From: Moritella viscosa
GTDB taxonomy: Bacteria > Pseudomonadota > Gammaproteobacteria > Enterobacterales > Moritellaceae
Length of the DNA stretch: 64,000 nucleotides
Assembly: GCA_000953735.1 (NCBI GenBank)
Contig: LN554852.1
Location: forward strand, 2,429,846 to 2,493,845
Direction: 5' to 3'
In this document: piece by piece, positions 19,784-30,041 of the stretch
Layout of the letters: the number at the start of each line of letters is the position of its first letter
How positions within the stretch are numbered: the first letter of the stretch is position 1
Notes under the pieces: model-generated
The model's database searches: none
Told to the model about the DNA's origin: nothing
The model's input: the letters and a program-made list of their open reading frames with translations, nothing else
Program-made: the position numbers and the translations under genes

Positions 19784-19854
19784 TTCAGCTGATTAGTTTC
19801 TCGATGAGAGATAATCAAAATAAAGTTGTTTTGATAATGACTTTATAAATATAT

Positions 19855-19883
19855 AAAAGCGGTCGCAAGACCGCTTTTTTTTT
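19855..19883 (+). terminator. Terminator/attenuator between acpP and fabF
   Basis: AAAAGCGGTC/GACCGCTTTT plus further T residues. It sits only about 20 bp before the fabF start, so it probably lowers fabF expression relative to acpP. Confidence 0.88.
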
Positions 19884-19902
19884 GCCTATTTGGAGAACGA
19901 GT

Positions 19903-21147
19903 GTGGCTAATAGAAGAGTTGTAATTACAGGATTAGGTATTGTTTCACCGGTTGGTAACTCTGTTACAACTTCATGGGAAGCAATTAAATCTGGTACCAG
20001 CGGCATTGAAAATATTGAGCACTTTGATACCACTAATTTTTCAACAAAGTTTGCTGGCTTGGTTAATGATTTTGATGCTGAAGCGGTTGGTCTCAACCGT
20101 AAAGACTGCCGTAAAATGGATTTATTTATCCAATACGGGATCGTAGCAGCAGAGCAAGCAATTAAAGATTCAGGGTTAGTTGTTACTGAACAAAATGCAA
20201 CCCGAGTAGGTACTGCTATTGGTTCAGGTATCGGTGGGCTTGGTCTGATTGAGCAAAATGTGAATAATTTTGCTAAAGGTGGGGCACGTAAAGTAAGTCC
20301 ATTTTTTGTACCGTCAACGATAGTTAATATGGTTGCTGGGCATGTGTCTATCCGTAACAATCTGAAAGGTCCAAACATTGCTATTGCAACGGCTTGTACT
20401 TCAGGGACGCACTGTATTGGTCAATCTGCACGTATGATTGCATATGGCGATGCCGATGTAATGGTTGCCGGTGGTGCAGAAAAAGCATCAACAGAAATGG
20501 GCATGGCGGGCTTTGGTTCTGCTAAAGCATTATCAACGCGTAATGATGACCCACAAAAAGCAAGTCGTCCTTGGGATAAAGACCGAGATGGTTTTGTGCT
20601 TGGCGATGGTGCGGGTATTTTAGTGCTGGAAGAATATGAGCATGCAGTAGCACGCGGTGCTACTATCCATGCTGAATTAGTCGGCTTCGGCATGAGCGGT
20701 GATGCATTTCATATGACGTCACCTCCTGAAAACGGTGCCGGTGCTGCACTTTCAATGAATAATGCTATCGCTGATGCTGGGATCGACGCAAGTGAAGTTG
20801 GTTATGTCAATGCACATGGCACATCAACACCTGCTGGCGATAAAGCTGAAACAGCCGCGGTTAAATCTGTTTTTGGCGAGCATGCTTATAAACTTGCAGT
20901 TAGCTCCACAAAATCAATGACAGGCCACCTTTTGGGTGCCGCTGGTGCAATTGAAGCCATCTTTACAATTCTTGCTTTAAAAGATCAAATATTACCCCCA
21001 ACAATCAACTTGGAAAATCCGAGTGAAGGTTGTGATCTAGATTATGTAACTGATGGTGCTCGTGCTGTAAGTATGCAATACGCTTTATCAAACTCATTTG
21101 GTTTTGGTGGGACGAACGGTTCGCTATTATTTAAAAAAGCGGACTAA
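19903..21147 (+). CDS. fabF: 3-oxoacyl-ACP synthase II
   Basis: 414 residues from the GTG at 19903, which has a GGAGA ribosome binding site 7 nt upstream and gives the standard N-terminus [18 protein letters not shown]. The TTG at 19882 lies inside the terminator T-run and is rejected as a start. Catalytic triad: Cys in TACTSGTH, His in [11 protein letters not shown] and His in [11 protein letters not shown]. It elongates palmitoleoyl-ACP to cis-vaccenoyl-ACP and is important for membrane fluidity in the cold. Confidence 0.95.
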   Translation: MANRRVVITGLGIVSPVGNSVTTSWEAIKSGTSGIENIEHFDTTNFSTKFAGLVNDFDAEAVGLNRKDCRKMDLFIQYGIVAAEQAIKDSGLVVTEQNATRVGTAIGSGIGGLGLIEQNVNNFAKGGARKVSPFFVPSTIVNMVAGHVSIRNNLKGPNIAIATACTSGTHCIGQSARMIAYGDADVMVAGGAEKASTEMGMAGFGSAKALSTRNDDPQKASRPWDKDRDGFVLGDGAGILVLEEYEHAVARGATIHAELVGFGMSGDAFHMTSPPENGAGAALSMNNAIADAGIDASEVGYVNAHGTSTPAGDKAETAAVKSVFGEHAYKLAVSSTKSMTGHLLGAAGAIEAIFTILALKDQILPPTINLENPSEGCDLDYVTDGARAVSMQYALSNSFGFGGTNGSLLFKKAD

Positions 21148-21224
21148 TATATCAACATCATAACACTAAGCATTTAATTATTCATTTTTGTATACCGAAC
21201 ATAATAAATAAGTGTTTTTTGTTA

Positions 21225-21276
21225 TTTGATACATGCAAGGTGATTAAACGCACCTTGCATGTATCAAACAATTTTT
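21225..21276 (+). terminator. Strong terminator after fabF
   Basis: A perfect 18-bp stem (21225-21242 with 21251-21268), an 8-nt loop and then CAATTTTT. It separates the fab operon from mltG-tmk-holB-tatD. Confidence 0.88.
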
Positions 21277-21308
21277 CATTGGTGTAAAATGTGTGCTGAA
21301 TTTAATTT

Positions 21309-22319
21309 ATGCATCGAGTTATGAAAAAGATAATTACTGCTATTTCCTTACTGTTTACTATTCTATTGATTGCAGGTGTACTTTTCTATTCACGCTATCA
21401 ATCATTTGTGTCCGCTGAACGTGTACAAACAGATCATATCCTCACTGTATCTTCGGGTGATACCGCACAACTAATTGCTAATAAAATGATTTTGGAGAAT
21501 AACTTCGAATCCAAAGTTTTTTTACGTATCTTTTTTAAACAAAATCCAGATATTACCCATATTAAACTCGGTTCGTATAAAGTAGCTGCGGGTTGGAATT
21601 TCCAAACATTATTCGAACACCTTGTGTCTGGGGGGGAATTCCAGCATAAAATCACCTTTATCGAAGGATCAACATTTAAAGAATGGCGCAAGCAGTTTAC
21701 AAAAGCAGCGGGTATTATTGATGATACGGCTGACTTATCTGAAATAGAATTAGCACAGTTATTACAAATCGAAAACACAAAGCTTGAAGGCTTGATGCTG
21801 CCGGAGACTTATTTTTATCCGGAAGGAACGCTAGTCTCTGCGCTATATTTAAAATCACATAAAAAACTAAAAACTTATTTAAATTCAGCGTGGGAGAAAA
21901 GAGATAAAAACCTACCGTTAAAAACACCTTACGAAGCGCTGATTCTTGCCTCTATCATAGAGAAAGAAACTGGATTAGAAAGCGAAAGAACGACTGTATC
22001 GTCCGTGTTTATTAATCGATTAAATAGACGTATGCGTTTACAGACTGACCCAACCGTTATTTATGGTATGGGTGATGACTATAAAGGTAATATCCGTCGT
22101 AAACATCTACGTCAAAAAACAGCTTATAACACATATGTGATTAGAGGTTTACCGCCTACACCGATTGCAATGGTTGGTAAAACGTCTATTGATGCAGCAC
22201 TACATCCAGCCAAAACAAGCTATTTATATTTTGTTGCCAGTGGTAATGGTGGTCATTATTTTTCAAAGAATTTAAAAGAACACAATCGTGCGGTTCGTAA
22301 ATACATTTTAAAGAAATAA
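21309..22319 (+). CDS. mltG: Endolytic peptidoglycan transglycosylase MltG
   Basis: 336 residues. One N-terminal membrane segment (about 6-26) is followed by a periplasmic YceG domain. The catalytic Glu lies in '[16 protein letters not shown]', and '[11 protein letters not shown]' is the other family signature. It cuts nascent glycan strands and so sets their length. An ATG at 21321 (MKKIITAIS) is an alternative start. pabC, which precedes mltG in E. coli, is absent. Confidence 0.94.
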   Translation: MHRVMKKIITAISLLFTILLIAGVLFYSRYQSFVSAERVQTDHILTVSSGDTAQLIANKMILENNFESKVFLRIFFKQNPDITHIKLGSYKVAAGWNFQTLFEHLVSGGEFQHKITFIEGSTFKEWRKQFTKAAGIIDDTADLSEIELAQLLQIENTKLEGLMLPETYFYPEGTLVSALYLKSHKKLKTYLNSAWEKRDKNLPLKTPYEALILASIIEKETGLESERTTVSSVFINRLNRRMRLQTDPTVIYGMGDDYKGNIRRKHLRQKTAYNTYVIRGLPPTPIAMVGKTSIDAALHPAKTSYLYFVASGNGGHYFSKNLKEHNRAVRKYILKK

Positions 22320-22335
22320 ATTGAAGAGAGTTATT

Positions 22336-22980
22336 GTGCAAGCAAAATTTTTAGTAATCGAAGGCCTTGAAGGCGCAGGTAAAAGTACGGCTGTAAGTAC
22401 CGTTATTAATTGGCTAGCGGAGCAGGGGATCACAGACGTGATCACCACGCGTGAACCCGGTGGAACAAAACTTGCTGAAAAGATGCGTGCCATCGTTAAA
22501 GAAGTGAATACCGAAGAACCACTGACTAAGTCAGCAGAACTTATGTTGATGTATGCAGCACGTGCACAATTAGTTGAAAATGTCATTAAACCAGCCTTGG
22601 CAAAAGGGCAATGGGTTGTTGGTGACCGTCATGATTTATCTTCTATCGCCTATCAAGGTGGTGGTCGTGGTTTTGATATTACGGTGTTGAATACACTGCG
22701 TCAGGTTGCTATTGGCGACTTTAAACCAGACGTGACTTTATTGTTAGATATCGATCCTGCTGTTGGTTTACAACGCGCTCAAGTACGAGGTGAATTAGAT
22801 CGTATTGAATTAGAGCAGTTATCTTTTTTCCAACGTATTGGTGCTAAATACAAAGAACTTGCCGAAGCGGATGACAGTATTTACTGTGTTGACGCTGGCC
22901 AGAATATTGATAATGTTCAAGCCCAGATCCGTGAAGTGCTATCTGCGAATGTCGATTGCCATAACAAAAATGTTGATTAA
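22336..22980 (+). CDS. tmk: Thymidylate kinase
   Basis: 214 residues from the GTG at 22336, preceded by GAAGAGAG. This start gives [18 protein letters not shown], aligned with E. coli Tmk; the frame is open from a TTG at 22321. P-loop GLEGAGKST, then the DRY-like '[10 protein letters not shown]' and LID 'RARVRGE'-type region ('[13 protein letters not shown]'). It phosphorylates dTMP to dTDP. It lies between mltG and holB with tight spacing. Confidence 0.95.
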   Translation: MQAKFLVIEGLEGAGKSTAVSTVINWLAEQGITDVITTREPGGTKLAEKMRAIVKEVNTEEPLTKSAELMLMYAARAQLVENVIKPALAKGQWVVGDRHDLSSIAYQGGGRGFDITVLNTLRQVAIGDFKPDVTLLLDIDPAVGLQRAQVRGELDRIELEQLSFFQRIGAKYKELAEADDSIYCVDAGQNIDNVQAQIREVLSANVDCHNKNVD

Positions 22981-22984
22981 TTAG

Positions 22985-23956
22985 ATGTTATATCCTTGGT
23001 TATTACCTCATTGGGAAAAACAGCAAATGCAAATGACAGCTGGTCGTTTGCATCATGCCCTGTTTATTACCAGTGCGAGCGGTATGGGCAAATTGTCATA
23101 TGCGCAGACACTTGCTCAAACATTATTATGTAAAGAGCCTATTGGTTGGGAACCTTGCCACCAATGCCATCCTTGTCAATTATTCGAGACAAGTGTACAT
23201 CCTGATTATTATCTGGTTTCAACTGAATCAGGTAAAGTGATTGGCGTTGATCAAATAAGACATATTAGTCAGAAATTAAATGAGTATTCACAGCTTGCTG
23301 GTAACAAAGTCGTTATTATCGAGCATGCTGAAAGTTTTAATTTAGCTTCTGCTAACGCATTACTTAAAACACTAGAAGAGCCAAGTAATGGTAGCTACAT
23401 CATTTTGTTGGCTGAAAATAAGTCACAAGTGTTACCGACAATTTATAGCCGTTGTCAAAAGCTGCACCTTCCCGCGCCACCAGAGCAGGAAACACTTTTA
23501 TGGCTACAGCAGCAATTTCCGATTGAGACCCCAACATTGACTGCTATCCGTATTAATCATGGGGCGCCTTTGCATACACTAAGTTATTTGAACAATGGTG
23601 ATGATGGTTTGCGTCAAGAAATATTCTCGAATATAGCGTTGTTAACACAACAGCCTGCTGCGATTACACGATTGTGTGAGATCATTACAGACCGTACATT
23701 AGAGAAGCTATCTTGGCTACAATTTATCTTACTTGATTTACAGAAAGTGAATCGGGGGGTAGGTGTTGATTATATTGTCAATACAGATCAGCTTGAGTGG
23801 TTAACACATTTCTCAACGCAGTTATCACAAGACAAAATTACTCAACTACAATCAGAATTGACTGAACTTCGCCAGTTATTAATGCAAAATAATAATTTAA
23901 CGGCTGAAACATTGGTTCTGTCATTTTTAATTAAACTAAAAAGATTCATAAATTAA
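22985..23956 (+). CDS. holB: DNA polymerase III delta' subunit
   Basis: 323 residues. A clamp-loader AAA+ subunit with a degenerate nucleotide site (SASGMGKLSYA) and zinc-binding cysteines (C in LLCKEP, then CHQCHPC), followed by HPDYYLV. The sensor region 'NALLKTLEEPSNGSYIILL' is typical. It begins 4 bp after tmk and ends 1 bp before tatD. Confidence 0.95.
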   Translation: MLYPWLLPHWEKQQMQMTAGRLHHALFITSASGMGKLSYAQTLAQTLLCKEPIGWEPCHQCHPCQLFETSVHPDYYLVSTESGKVIGVDQIRHISQKLNEYSQLAGNKVVIIEHAESFNLASANALLKTLEEPSNGSYIILLAENKSQVLPTIYSRCQKLHLPAPPEQETLLWLQQQFPIETPTLTAIRINHGAPLHTLSYLNNGDDGLRQEIFSNIALLTQQPAAITRLCEIITDRTLEKLSWLQFILLDLQKVNRGVGVDYIVNTDQLEWLTHFSTQLSQDKITQLQSELTELRQLLMQNNNLTAETLVLSFLIKLKRFIN

Positions 23957-23957
23957 T

Positions 23958-24731
23958 ATGTTAGTAGATTCTCATTGCCATTTAGATGGCCTAAATTACG
24001 ATACCATTCATACTGATCTTGCCGATGTTGTTAATAAAGCAACAGAACGTGGCGTGTCGCATTTATTAAGCGTATCAGTGACCTTACCACGCTTCAAAAC
24101 TATGATTGAATTGATAGCTGAATTTGACAATATTCATGCATCATGTGGTGTCCATCCACTTAATCTTGAAGATGAATACGAAAAATCAGAGTTATTGGCA
24201 TTAGCACAAAATGAAAAGGTCGTCGCTATTGGTGAGACGGGTTTAGACTATTTCTATTCACCTGAAAACAAAGATATCCAGCAAGCGTCATTTCGTAATC
24301 ATATTCAAGTTGCAATTGAGCTCAATAAACCACTGATTATTCATACGCGTGGTGCTGTTGATGACACGATACGTATCTTAAAAGAAGAAGGCGCAGAAAA
24401 AATAGGTGGTGTTATCCATTGCTTTACGGAATCTGATGTAATGGCCGCAGCAGTATTAGAAATGGGATTTTATATTTCTATTTCAGGTATTGTGACGTTC
24501 AAATCAGCAAAAGATTTACAAGCAGTGGTTAAAACAATTCCGACTAATCGATTGTTAGTCGAAACAGATTCACCTTATTTAGCGCCTGTACCTTATCGTG
24601 GTAAAGAAAATCAACCCGCTTATGTTCGCGCAGTTGCCGAATTTGTTGCTGATTTACGTGGGGTAACCTTCGCTGAATTAGCGGAATCAACGACAGAGAA
24701 CTACTTTAAGCTGTTTAACGCTAAAAAGTAA
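23958..24731 (+). CDS. TatD-family metal-dependent hydrolase
   Basis: 257 residues. TIM-barrel metallohydrolase with DSHCHLD (metal ligands), GETGLDY, IIHTRGA, VIHCFTES and VETDSPYLAP motifs. It corresponds in position to E. coli ycfH, last gene of the mltG-tmk-holB operon. The family includes DNases and D-aminoacyl hydrolases; the exact substrate is unsettled. Confidence 0.93.
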   Translation: MLVDSHCHLDGLNYDTIHTDLADVVNKATERGVSHLLSVSVTLPRFKTMIELIAEFDNIHASCGVHPLNLEDEYEKSELLALAQNEKVVAIGETGLDYFYSPENKDIQQASFRNHIQVAIELNKPLIIHTRGAVDDTIRILKEEGAEKIGGVIHCFTESDVMAAAVLEMGFYISISGIVTFKSAKDLQAVVKTIPTNRLLVETDSPYLAPVPYRGKENQPAYVRAVAEFVADLRGVTFAELAESTTENYFKLFNAKK

Positions 24732-24931
24732 TATCGCCCTAATATCTATACTCGTCTCTGATATAGAATCTTGACGAACTGGGTATATACAGCACTCAAT
24801 TTTTGACGACTGAGTTGAGTGTGGTATTATCCACACAAATTTATGGCACTGTTTGATAACTTAATAAATTACAGTACTATCTCGATATTCGTGTGACGAA
24901 CTATCGAATTCAATTATTATTTGGAGGCATT

Positions 24932-25183
24932 TTGGCTCACCTAGTTACCTATACATATAAAAAACAAGATAAGAAAATTCCATTTTCATACCGACAGTTC
25001 CACCATATCTATGAAGCGGCTGCTGCAGAAGAAGGCATCGATTTAACGCAATATTTGATAATGGAAAAACAAGTTGAAGATGTATCTAAAGGTACGAAAG
25101 CCGTAAGAGAATTCCGTAAAAACCATTTTACTAAATTAGGCTTTACTAACGTATGGTTTATTAAAGATGGTATTGAAGAATAA
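24932..25183 (+). CDS. DUF2960 family protein
   Basis: 83 residues from a TTG at 24932, which has a strong GGAGG 4-8 nt upstream and gives MAHLVTYTYKKQDKKIPF. A GTG at 24893 in the same frame lacks such a site. I recognise the pattern (YTYK, FSYRQFHHIYEAAAAEEGIDL) as DUF2960, a small cytoplasmic protein known mainly in marine gammaproteobacteria; its function is unknown. It stands alone, convergent with the Hsp70 cluster. Confidence 0.75.
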   Translation: MAHLVTYTYKKQDKKIPFSYRQFHHIYEAAAAEEGIDLTQYLIMEKQVEDVSKGTKAVREFRKNHFTKLGFTNVWFIKDGIEE

Positions 25184-25244
25184 CAAGTAAATAATACAGT
25201 GTTTTAACCATCTATTAGTAATCTACGAATTGTTAAAACGAAAG

Positions 25245-25272
25245 AATAGGTGGTCTATGAAGACCACCTATT
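25245..25272. terminator. Convergent hairpin between DUF2960 and Hsp70 genes
   Basis: A perfect 12-bp stem AATAGGTGGTCT with a 4-nt ATGA loop lies in the 109-bp gap between convergent genes. The T-runs on either side are weak, so bidirectional termination is likely but not certain. Confidence 0.6.
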
Positions 25273-25292
25273 AAAATAGCGTCAACTTAACG

Positions 25293-28115
25293 CTATGATA
25301 GTAACGTCAAACCAGTTGGTAAACTGTCACCAAAAATACGCTTCATTACTGTCTCATCAGAAGTTTGCACATTACGAACTAATTCTAACCAAGATTCTGA
25401 TAATTTATTCTGCGTTAATTTCTCTATAACTGCATCCCTGGCCTTATCTTGAATATCCATTTCTCTGTCACCGGTTTTTCTGGCAATCATCACAGCTGCA
25501 AAAGCAATGTGTGGTTCTTTTTGCCAATTAGCTTCAAGTAATGTATTTAGCCATGTTTCAGCAATATGACGTGGAATAACATTATGTTGGCTACCATAAA
25601 ATGCAACACGAGACGAGATACGACCTAATGCCCACCAGTGCAATTGTTGATTCTGTGGTTTCTTTAATTTAGCCAGTAAGTATTCACCAAACTCAATTTT
25701 CAGCGCCACTGGAATGTGCTCTAGTGAGGCGGCAAGTCGAATAATATCATCATAACTGCGCTGTTTAGCTTGGTTTATGATCTTGGCGTGTTTATTACTG
25801 TCTTCAACAAAGTAGGCCGAAATAGTGTCATATATTTCGATCTGTTGTTGTTCATTAAGACCACCAGCAATACGACGCCATAAATTCCACCAATCACTCC
25901 ATGATTGTGTCGATTTGTTGTACTGAATAGCCGATTTGAATATTGGCCAAATCTGTTCCATACGCCAGTCATCAGCAGGATAGCCAAAGCCAGGACGAAG
26001 CAGGAAGCTTGTTAGTTTTAACCAATTACGTTCATGCTGCTCGGTACGGCGGCGGTTTTTAGCAAACTGTAAACACGGCGCTGCAAGTTCACGTAATAGA
26101 TCTGTATCCCAGGTATCACGTTTACCTAAGCGTTTATCAAGGTCGTTACGCAGTGATTTAACTAATCTAGGATCGCTTTTTTTACTACTTGCACCGTACA
26201 CAGCTTCAATTAATTTAATTGCCTCTGGCAGGTTAGGGTGACGCTGTTTAACCGCATTGGTATCTTTAGCATCATCATTGGTCGCCTTATTTGATAAGCT
26301 TGGGCGAACAGAGAACTCTAATGCCCAGCGTTGCTTACTGTTAGTTTCACTCACACATTCAAGTTGTAAAGTACCAATGCTGCTTAACTTGCAAGACAAG
26401 TACACTGACTCAAAACGTTTATGATCTTTGTGCTCTGGAATAGTAACGACAAAAGGCGGTAACGGCGTTTTACCTTTCAACTCACTCTCAAATTCTTTTT
26501 CAAACTTTTTATCAATAATGTCACCAGGTTTTAAATTGCTTTCATAGCTGGTAGTAGCAAGATTAAAACGAATGGGTTCACCGATCGTTAACGAAAACAA
26601 ACGGCTATCTAAATTGATAACTTGCTCATCTTCTGTGCCTTTCGGCAATAAACAAATCGATTGCGGTTGACCTGAACGATCGGTTATTTCAATGAAGTAA
26701 TTTCGTGGGCTACCACCACCAATTTTTTTCTGCTTACCCATTTTAGCAAAGCCAAATTCAACAGCGCCATATGCAACTGATAAATCAGGGTTACCATTGT
26801 GTAGCATCTGAACTTTTTGTTGCTTCCAACCCGATAATACTTTTTCAATGTGCAGTTTTACTTGTTGGCTATTAAAGATACCACCATTAACAAGCATTGC
26901 GGCTGGTACGACAGCTGTATCGTAATCGTCTGTTGCCTTTACATCGTAATAAGTATGGATGAATTCGGCAATATGTTTTGAAATTGCAGGGTCCGAGGTA
27001 TATGGTAAACCAAATTCTACAACCGCATTTTTTCTGTGCGTTGGTAATTCGTTAAACGCGCTATTGGGCAGGAAGCCATTAAACACCATATCGATGACTT
27101 CATTTTTAGTGAGTTCACATTTCTTAGACTGCGCAATTAACTTAGAGCCACGACCCAGCAACGTAATTGATGTGGTACTTGGTGGTTGCTCGGATAAAAA
27201 TAGCTCTTTTGCTTGGCGTGTCTGCTGTATTAGTTGCCCTAATGCCGCTGATTTTAAACGTTGGTCTGGTGATATTCTTGATTCGACAATATGGGCTAAC
27301 GCTAAGTCGATGTTATCACCACCCAGCATTAAATGATCACCAACTGCGACACGATTTAAATTTAGCTCGCCATGATCTAATGAGATTTCGATTAAGCTTA
27401 AATCCGTTGTACCACCACCGATGTCACATACAAGCATGGTTTTATCGTGTTCAATCAAATCTGTTTTAGCTTGTTTATTTCGGTGATACCAGTCATAACA
27501 AACAGCTTGTGGTTCTTCTAATAGCGTCACGTTTGTTAAGCCAACGAGATCTGCAGCGGCGAGAGTTAATGCACGGGCGGTTTCGTTAAAAGAGGCTGGA
27601 ACAGTGATAGTAATATTTTGATTGGCAAGTAAGTGCTCTGGATTATGATAATTCCAAGACGCTTGAAAATGTGCAAGGTAGCTTGCACTGGCAATGACTG
27701 GCGATACTTTTTCAATGTTATCTTCAACAGCCCAAGGGAGAATGGCTGCTTGTGCATCGATACTTGGGTGAGATAACCAACTCTTGGCACTCGAAACTAA
27801 ACGGCCTTTGGTCTTTGTGCCTAAATCGCGTGCCCATTGACCAACAATAACATTCGCTATTTCACCGTTAAAATTAATTTTTTTCCAAGGTAAAATACAA
27901 TCAGTTGGGGCAATTTCGTTGTCATTAAAATGATAGCGGAATGAAGGGAGTAACGGTTTTCTTGCAACTTTGCCAGGACCAACCAATTGGTCAACGAGAA
28001 ATACAGAAGCGCTGGCTTGATAATCATCGATATTTTTATAAGAAAGAACACTGTGGGTGGTGCCAAGATCGATGCCAATTACATATTGCGCTGTTTTAGA
28101 AACAGGTGAGGGCAT
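25293..28115 (-). CDS. Large Hsp70-like protein with DUF3731 C-terminal region
   Basis: 940 residues from the ATG at 28115, chosen because GGAG lies 6 nt upstream; an ATG at 28127 would add four residues. The N-terminal half is an Hsp70 ATPase domain: 'VIGIDLGTTHSVLSY' (phosphate 1), 'LVCDIGGGTTDLSLIE' (phosphate 2) and 'LVNGGIFNSQQVK' (adenosine). A beta-sheet region follows (about 490-615). In place of the normal helical lid, residues about 640-940 form a helix-rich domain that I match to DUF3731 from memory. It is downstream of a second Hsp70-like gene and a DUF2760 gene, with no dnaJ or grpE nearby. Function is unknown; chaperone-like ATPase activity is an inference from the intact ATPase motifs. 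Confidence 0.85.
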   Translation of the reverse strand: MPSPVSKTAQYVIGIDLGTTHSVLSYKNIDDYQASASVFLVDQLVGPGKVARKPLLPSFRYHFNDNEIAPTDCILPWKKINFNGEIANVIVGQWARDLGTKTKGRLVSSAKSWLSHPSIDAQAAILPWAVEDNIEKVSPVIASASYLAHFQASWNYHNPEHLLANQNITITVPASFNETARALTLAAADLVGLTNVTLLEEPQAVCYDWYHRNKQAKTDLIEHDKTMLVCDIGGGTTDLSLIEISLDHGELNLNRVAVGDHLMLGGDNIDLALAHIVESRISPDQRLKSAALGQLIQQTRQAKELFLSEQPPSTTSITLLGRGSKLIAQSKKCELTKNEVIDMVFNGFLPNSAFNELPTHRKNAVVEFGLPYTSDPAISKHIAEFIHTYYDVKATDDYDTAVVPAAMLVNGGIFNSQQVKLHIEKVLSGWKQQKVQMLHNGNPDLSVAYGAVEFGFAKMGKQKKIGGGSPRNYFIEITDRSGQPQSICLLPKGTEDEQVINLDSRLFSLTIGEPIRFNLATTSYESNLKPGDIIDKKFEKEFESELKGKTPLPPFVVTIPEHKDHKRFESVYLSCKLSSIGTLQLECVSETNSKQRWALEFSVRPSLSNKATNDDAKDTNAVKQRHPNLPEAIKLIEAVYGASSKKSDPRLVKSLRNDLDKRLGKRDTWDTDLLRELAAPCLQFAKNRRRTEQHERNWLKLTSFLLRPGFGYPADDWRMEQIWPIFKSAIQYNKSTQSWSDWWNLWRRIAGGLNEQQQIEIYDTISAYFVEDSNKHAKIINQAKQRSYDDIIRLAASLEHIPVALKIEFGEYLLAKLKKPQNQQLHWWALGRISSRVAFYGSQHNVIPRHIAETWLNTLLEANWQKEPHIAFAAVMIARKTGDREMDIQDKARDAVIEKLTQNKLSESWLELVRNVQTSDETVMKRIFGDSLPTGLTLLS

Positions 28116-28134
28116 TAAAAACTCCATATAATAA

Positions 28135-28159
28135 AACTCAGGGCAAAGTGCCCTGAGTT
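28135..28159 (-). terminator. Hairpin between the two Hsp70 genes, possible attenuator
   Basis: A perfect 11-bp stem (AACTCAGGGCA/TGCCCTGAGTT) with a 3-nt loop is followed on the minus strand by TTTTATTAT. It sits just before the start of the 940-residue gene, so it could partly terminate transcription or stabilise the upstream mRNA 3' end. Confidence 0.6.
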
Positions 28160-28211
28160 AAGTACACATTTATCAATATAATGACTGTGTAATGATTATG
28201 TTAGATCATGT

Positions 28212-30041
28212 TTATTGACGAACCGTTAATTCAATTTCCCAAGCTTCGTCGCTATCATCAGCAATCGCTTCAATTTTTAAAGTTCCCACTTCAGTCACTG
28301 TCACTGAAAGTGATACAGGAACAACATCGCCACTGTTACGGCTGCTTGTCTCGAGCGATACTTCGATATCAGGTAGTTGTTCAAGATCTTCTGGTTGCCA
28401 GAAATCAAGGTGGGTACCAACTACATCGTCACGACGTACTGTTGAACCAAAAAATTTGAATTTAACCGGTTGACCGACAACCAAACCAAATTGGTGTGTA
28501 GTTACATCAACATTTGAACCTTCTTCAAGACCAAACGGGGCAATACAAACTGCTTCAAGTGGCGGTTCGAAGCCTGGGATAGCTGGCATTGAGCTTTCAA
28601 CACCAACATAGTATGAACTTGCTAAACCGCCTTTAATACGAACGCCTTTACCATGTTTCGCATAACCGTGGTAACAAGCACCATTTGCAACCGCAAGGTC
28701 TAAATCAATACCAGTTAAAAGTTTCGCTTCTTCTTCAACGTCAGCTTCAACTAACCAATCATTGATAATATCAATTAGCTTAGTGCTGATTGCATCAGAT
28801 TTAAACACACCACCGTTAAATAATACTGCGGTTGGTTTGATGAAGTCACCCGCATCGGTTTCTAGTGCGTCATGCTGTTTATTCAAGAAGTGAGCAATGT
28901 GCTTCGTGATTGCCGCATCTTGTGCATACGGTAAACCAATCTGTGTTAACGCTGTTCGCGTATTTTGCTGTAGCATATCTGTCACAGTGGTTGCAGGAAA
29001 GAAACCCTCTAAGATCGTTTGGTGTACTTCATCGCGTGTTAATTCAGTTTGCATAGTGCCAGCAATTAACTTAGAACCACGACTAGGGATAACAATTGGC
29101 ATTGTTTCGATGTCATTATCTGATAGCAGTTGTTCCTTAGCGTCACGACAAGCATGTGTGATCGCTTGAATTTGCCAAGGTTGTAACTGTTTACCTTCTT
29201 GCATTAATTTCATTTTTAGACGATATGCAAGGGCAAGATCCATATTATCACCGCCTAGTAGGATATGCTCACCTACGGCAATACGTGATAATGTTAAATT
29301 ACCTTCAGATTCTTCAACAGAAATTAATGATAAATCCGTTGTACCACCACCGATGTCGATGACTAAAATAGTATCGCCAACATTGACTTGGTCACGCCAT
29401 TCGTCACCGCATGCTTCTAACCAGCTATAAACGGCCGCTTGAGGTTCTTCAAGTAGATTTAAATGTTTAAGGTTTAAATCTTGTGCTGCTTGCGCCGTTA
29501 AGTTACGTGCAGCAGGGTCGAAAGAAGCAGGGATAGTGATTGTTACATCCTGCTCTGAAATTGGCGCATCTGGGTGTGCATCATTCCAAGCTGCAGCTAG
29601 GTGGTTTAAGTATTGGCTTGTCGCTGTTACAGGGGAGATCTTTTCAACTTCGTCAGGACTTGAGAATGGTAAGATCGCATCGTGTGGGCTGACGGTCGCA
29701 TGGCTTAACCAGCTCTTGGCACTTGATACCAAGCGGATCGGGGTCTTTAAACCAAGTTGGCGTGCTACATCACCAACAAGGGCTGTATTTTCACCATCCC
29801 ATGGTAATGGCGTTTGGTCTTGGCTGATCTCTTCGGCATGTGCTTGGTACACAAATGAAGGCAATTGGAATTTTTCTGTTACAGACCCCGGTGCTGATAG
29901 TTGTGGGATTGCAAACAACTGCTTAGCTGCTTGATCACTTTCGTCGGTAAGGTCGATATATGATAATACACAGTGTGTTGTACCTAAATCGATACCAATA
30001 CTGTATTGTGCGGTAACTTCGCTCATAGTGCTGTCGCTCAT
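28212..30041 (-). CDS. Lid-less Hsp70-family protein
   Basis: 609 residues. Hsp70 ATPase domain with 'SIGIDLGTTHCVLSY', 'LVIDIGGGTTDLSLIS' and 'LFNGGVFKSDAIS', then a beta-rich segment (about 480-609) resembling the substrate-binding beta subdomain. The protein ends without the alpha-helical lid and without a DnaK-type acidic tail. The ATG overlaps the stop of the upstream DUF2760 gene by 4 bp (ATGA), so the two are coupled. An ATG five codons in (30026) is an alternative start. It is related to, but clearly diverged from, the downstream 940-residue protein. Substrate and function are unknown. Confidence 0.88.
   Translation of the reverse strand: MSDSTMSEVTAQYSIGIDLGTTHCVLSYIDLTDESDQAAKQLFAIPQLSAPGSVTEKFQLPSFVYQAHAEEISQDQTPLPWDGENTALVGDVARQLGLKTPIRLVSSAKSWLSHATVSPHDAILPFSSPDEVEKISPVTATSQYLNHLAAAWNDAHPDAPISEQDVTITIPASFDPAARNLTAQAAQDLNLKHLNLLEEPQAAVYSWLEACGDEWRDQVNVGDTILVIDIGGGTTDLSLISVEESEGNLTLSRIAVGEHILLGGDNMDLALAYRLKMKLMQEGKQLQPWQIQAITHACRDAKEQLLSDNDIETMPIVIPSRGSKLIAGTMQTELTRDEVHQTILEGFFPATTVTDMLQQNTRTALTQIGLPYAQDAAITKHIAHFLNKQHDALETDAGDFIKPTAVLFNGGVFKSDAISTKLIDIINDWLVEADVEEEAKLLTGIDLDLAVANGACYHGYAKHGKGVRIKGGLASSYYVGVESSMPAIPGFEPPLEAVCIAPFGLEEGSNVDVTTHQFGLVVGQPVKFKFFGSTVRRDDVVGTHLDFWQPEDLEQLPDIEVSLETSSRNSGDVVPVSLSVTVTEVGTLKIEAIADDSDEAWEIELTVRQ

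Noticed and set aside
19815-20378. 187-residue minus-strand ORF over the fabF start
   Set aside because: It is antisense to fabF with no recognisable domain or ribosome binding site and overlaps the acpP terminator.
24793-24821. CACTCAA/TTGAGTG inverted repeat after tatD as a terminator
   Set aside because: A 7-bp stem with a 15-nt loop and no T-run; too weak to call.
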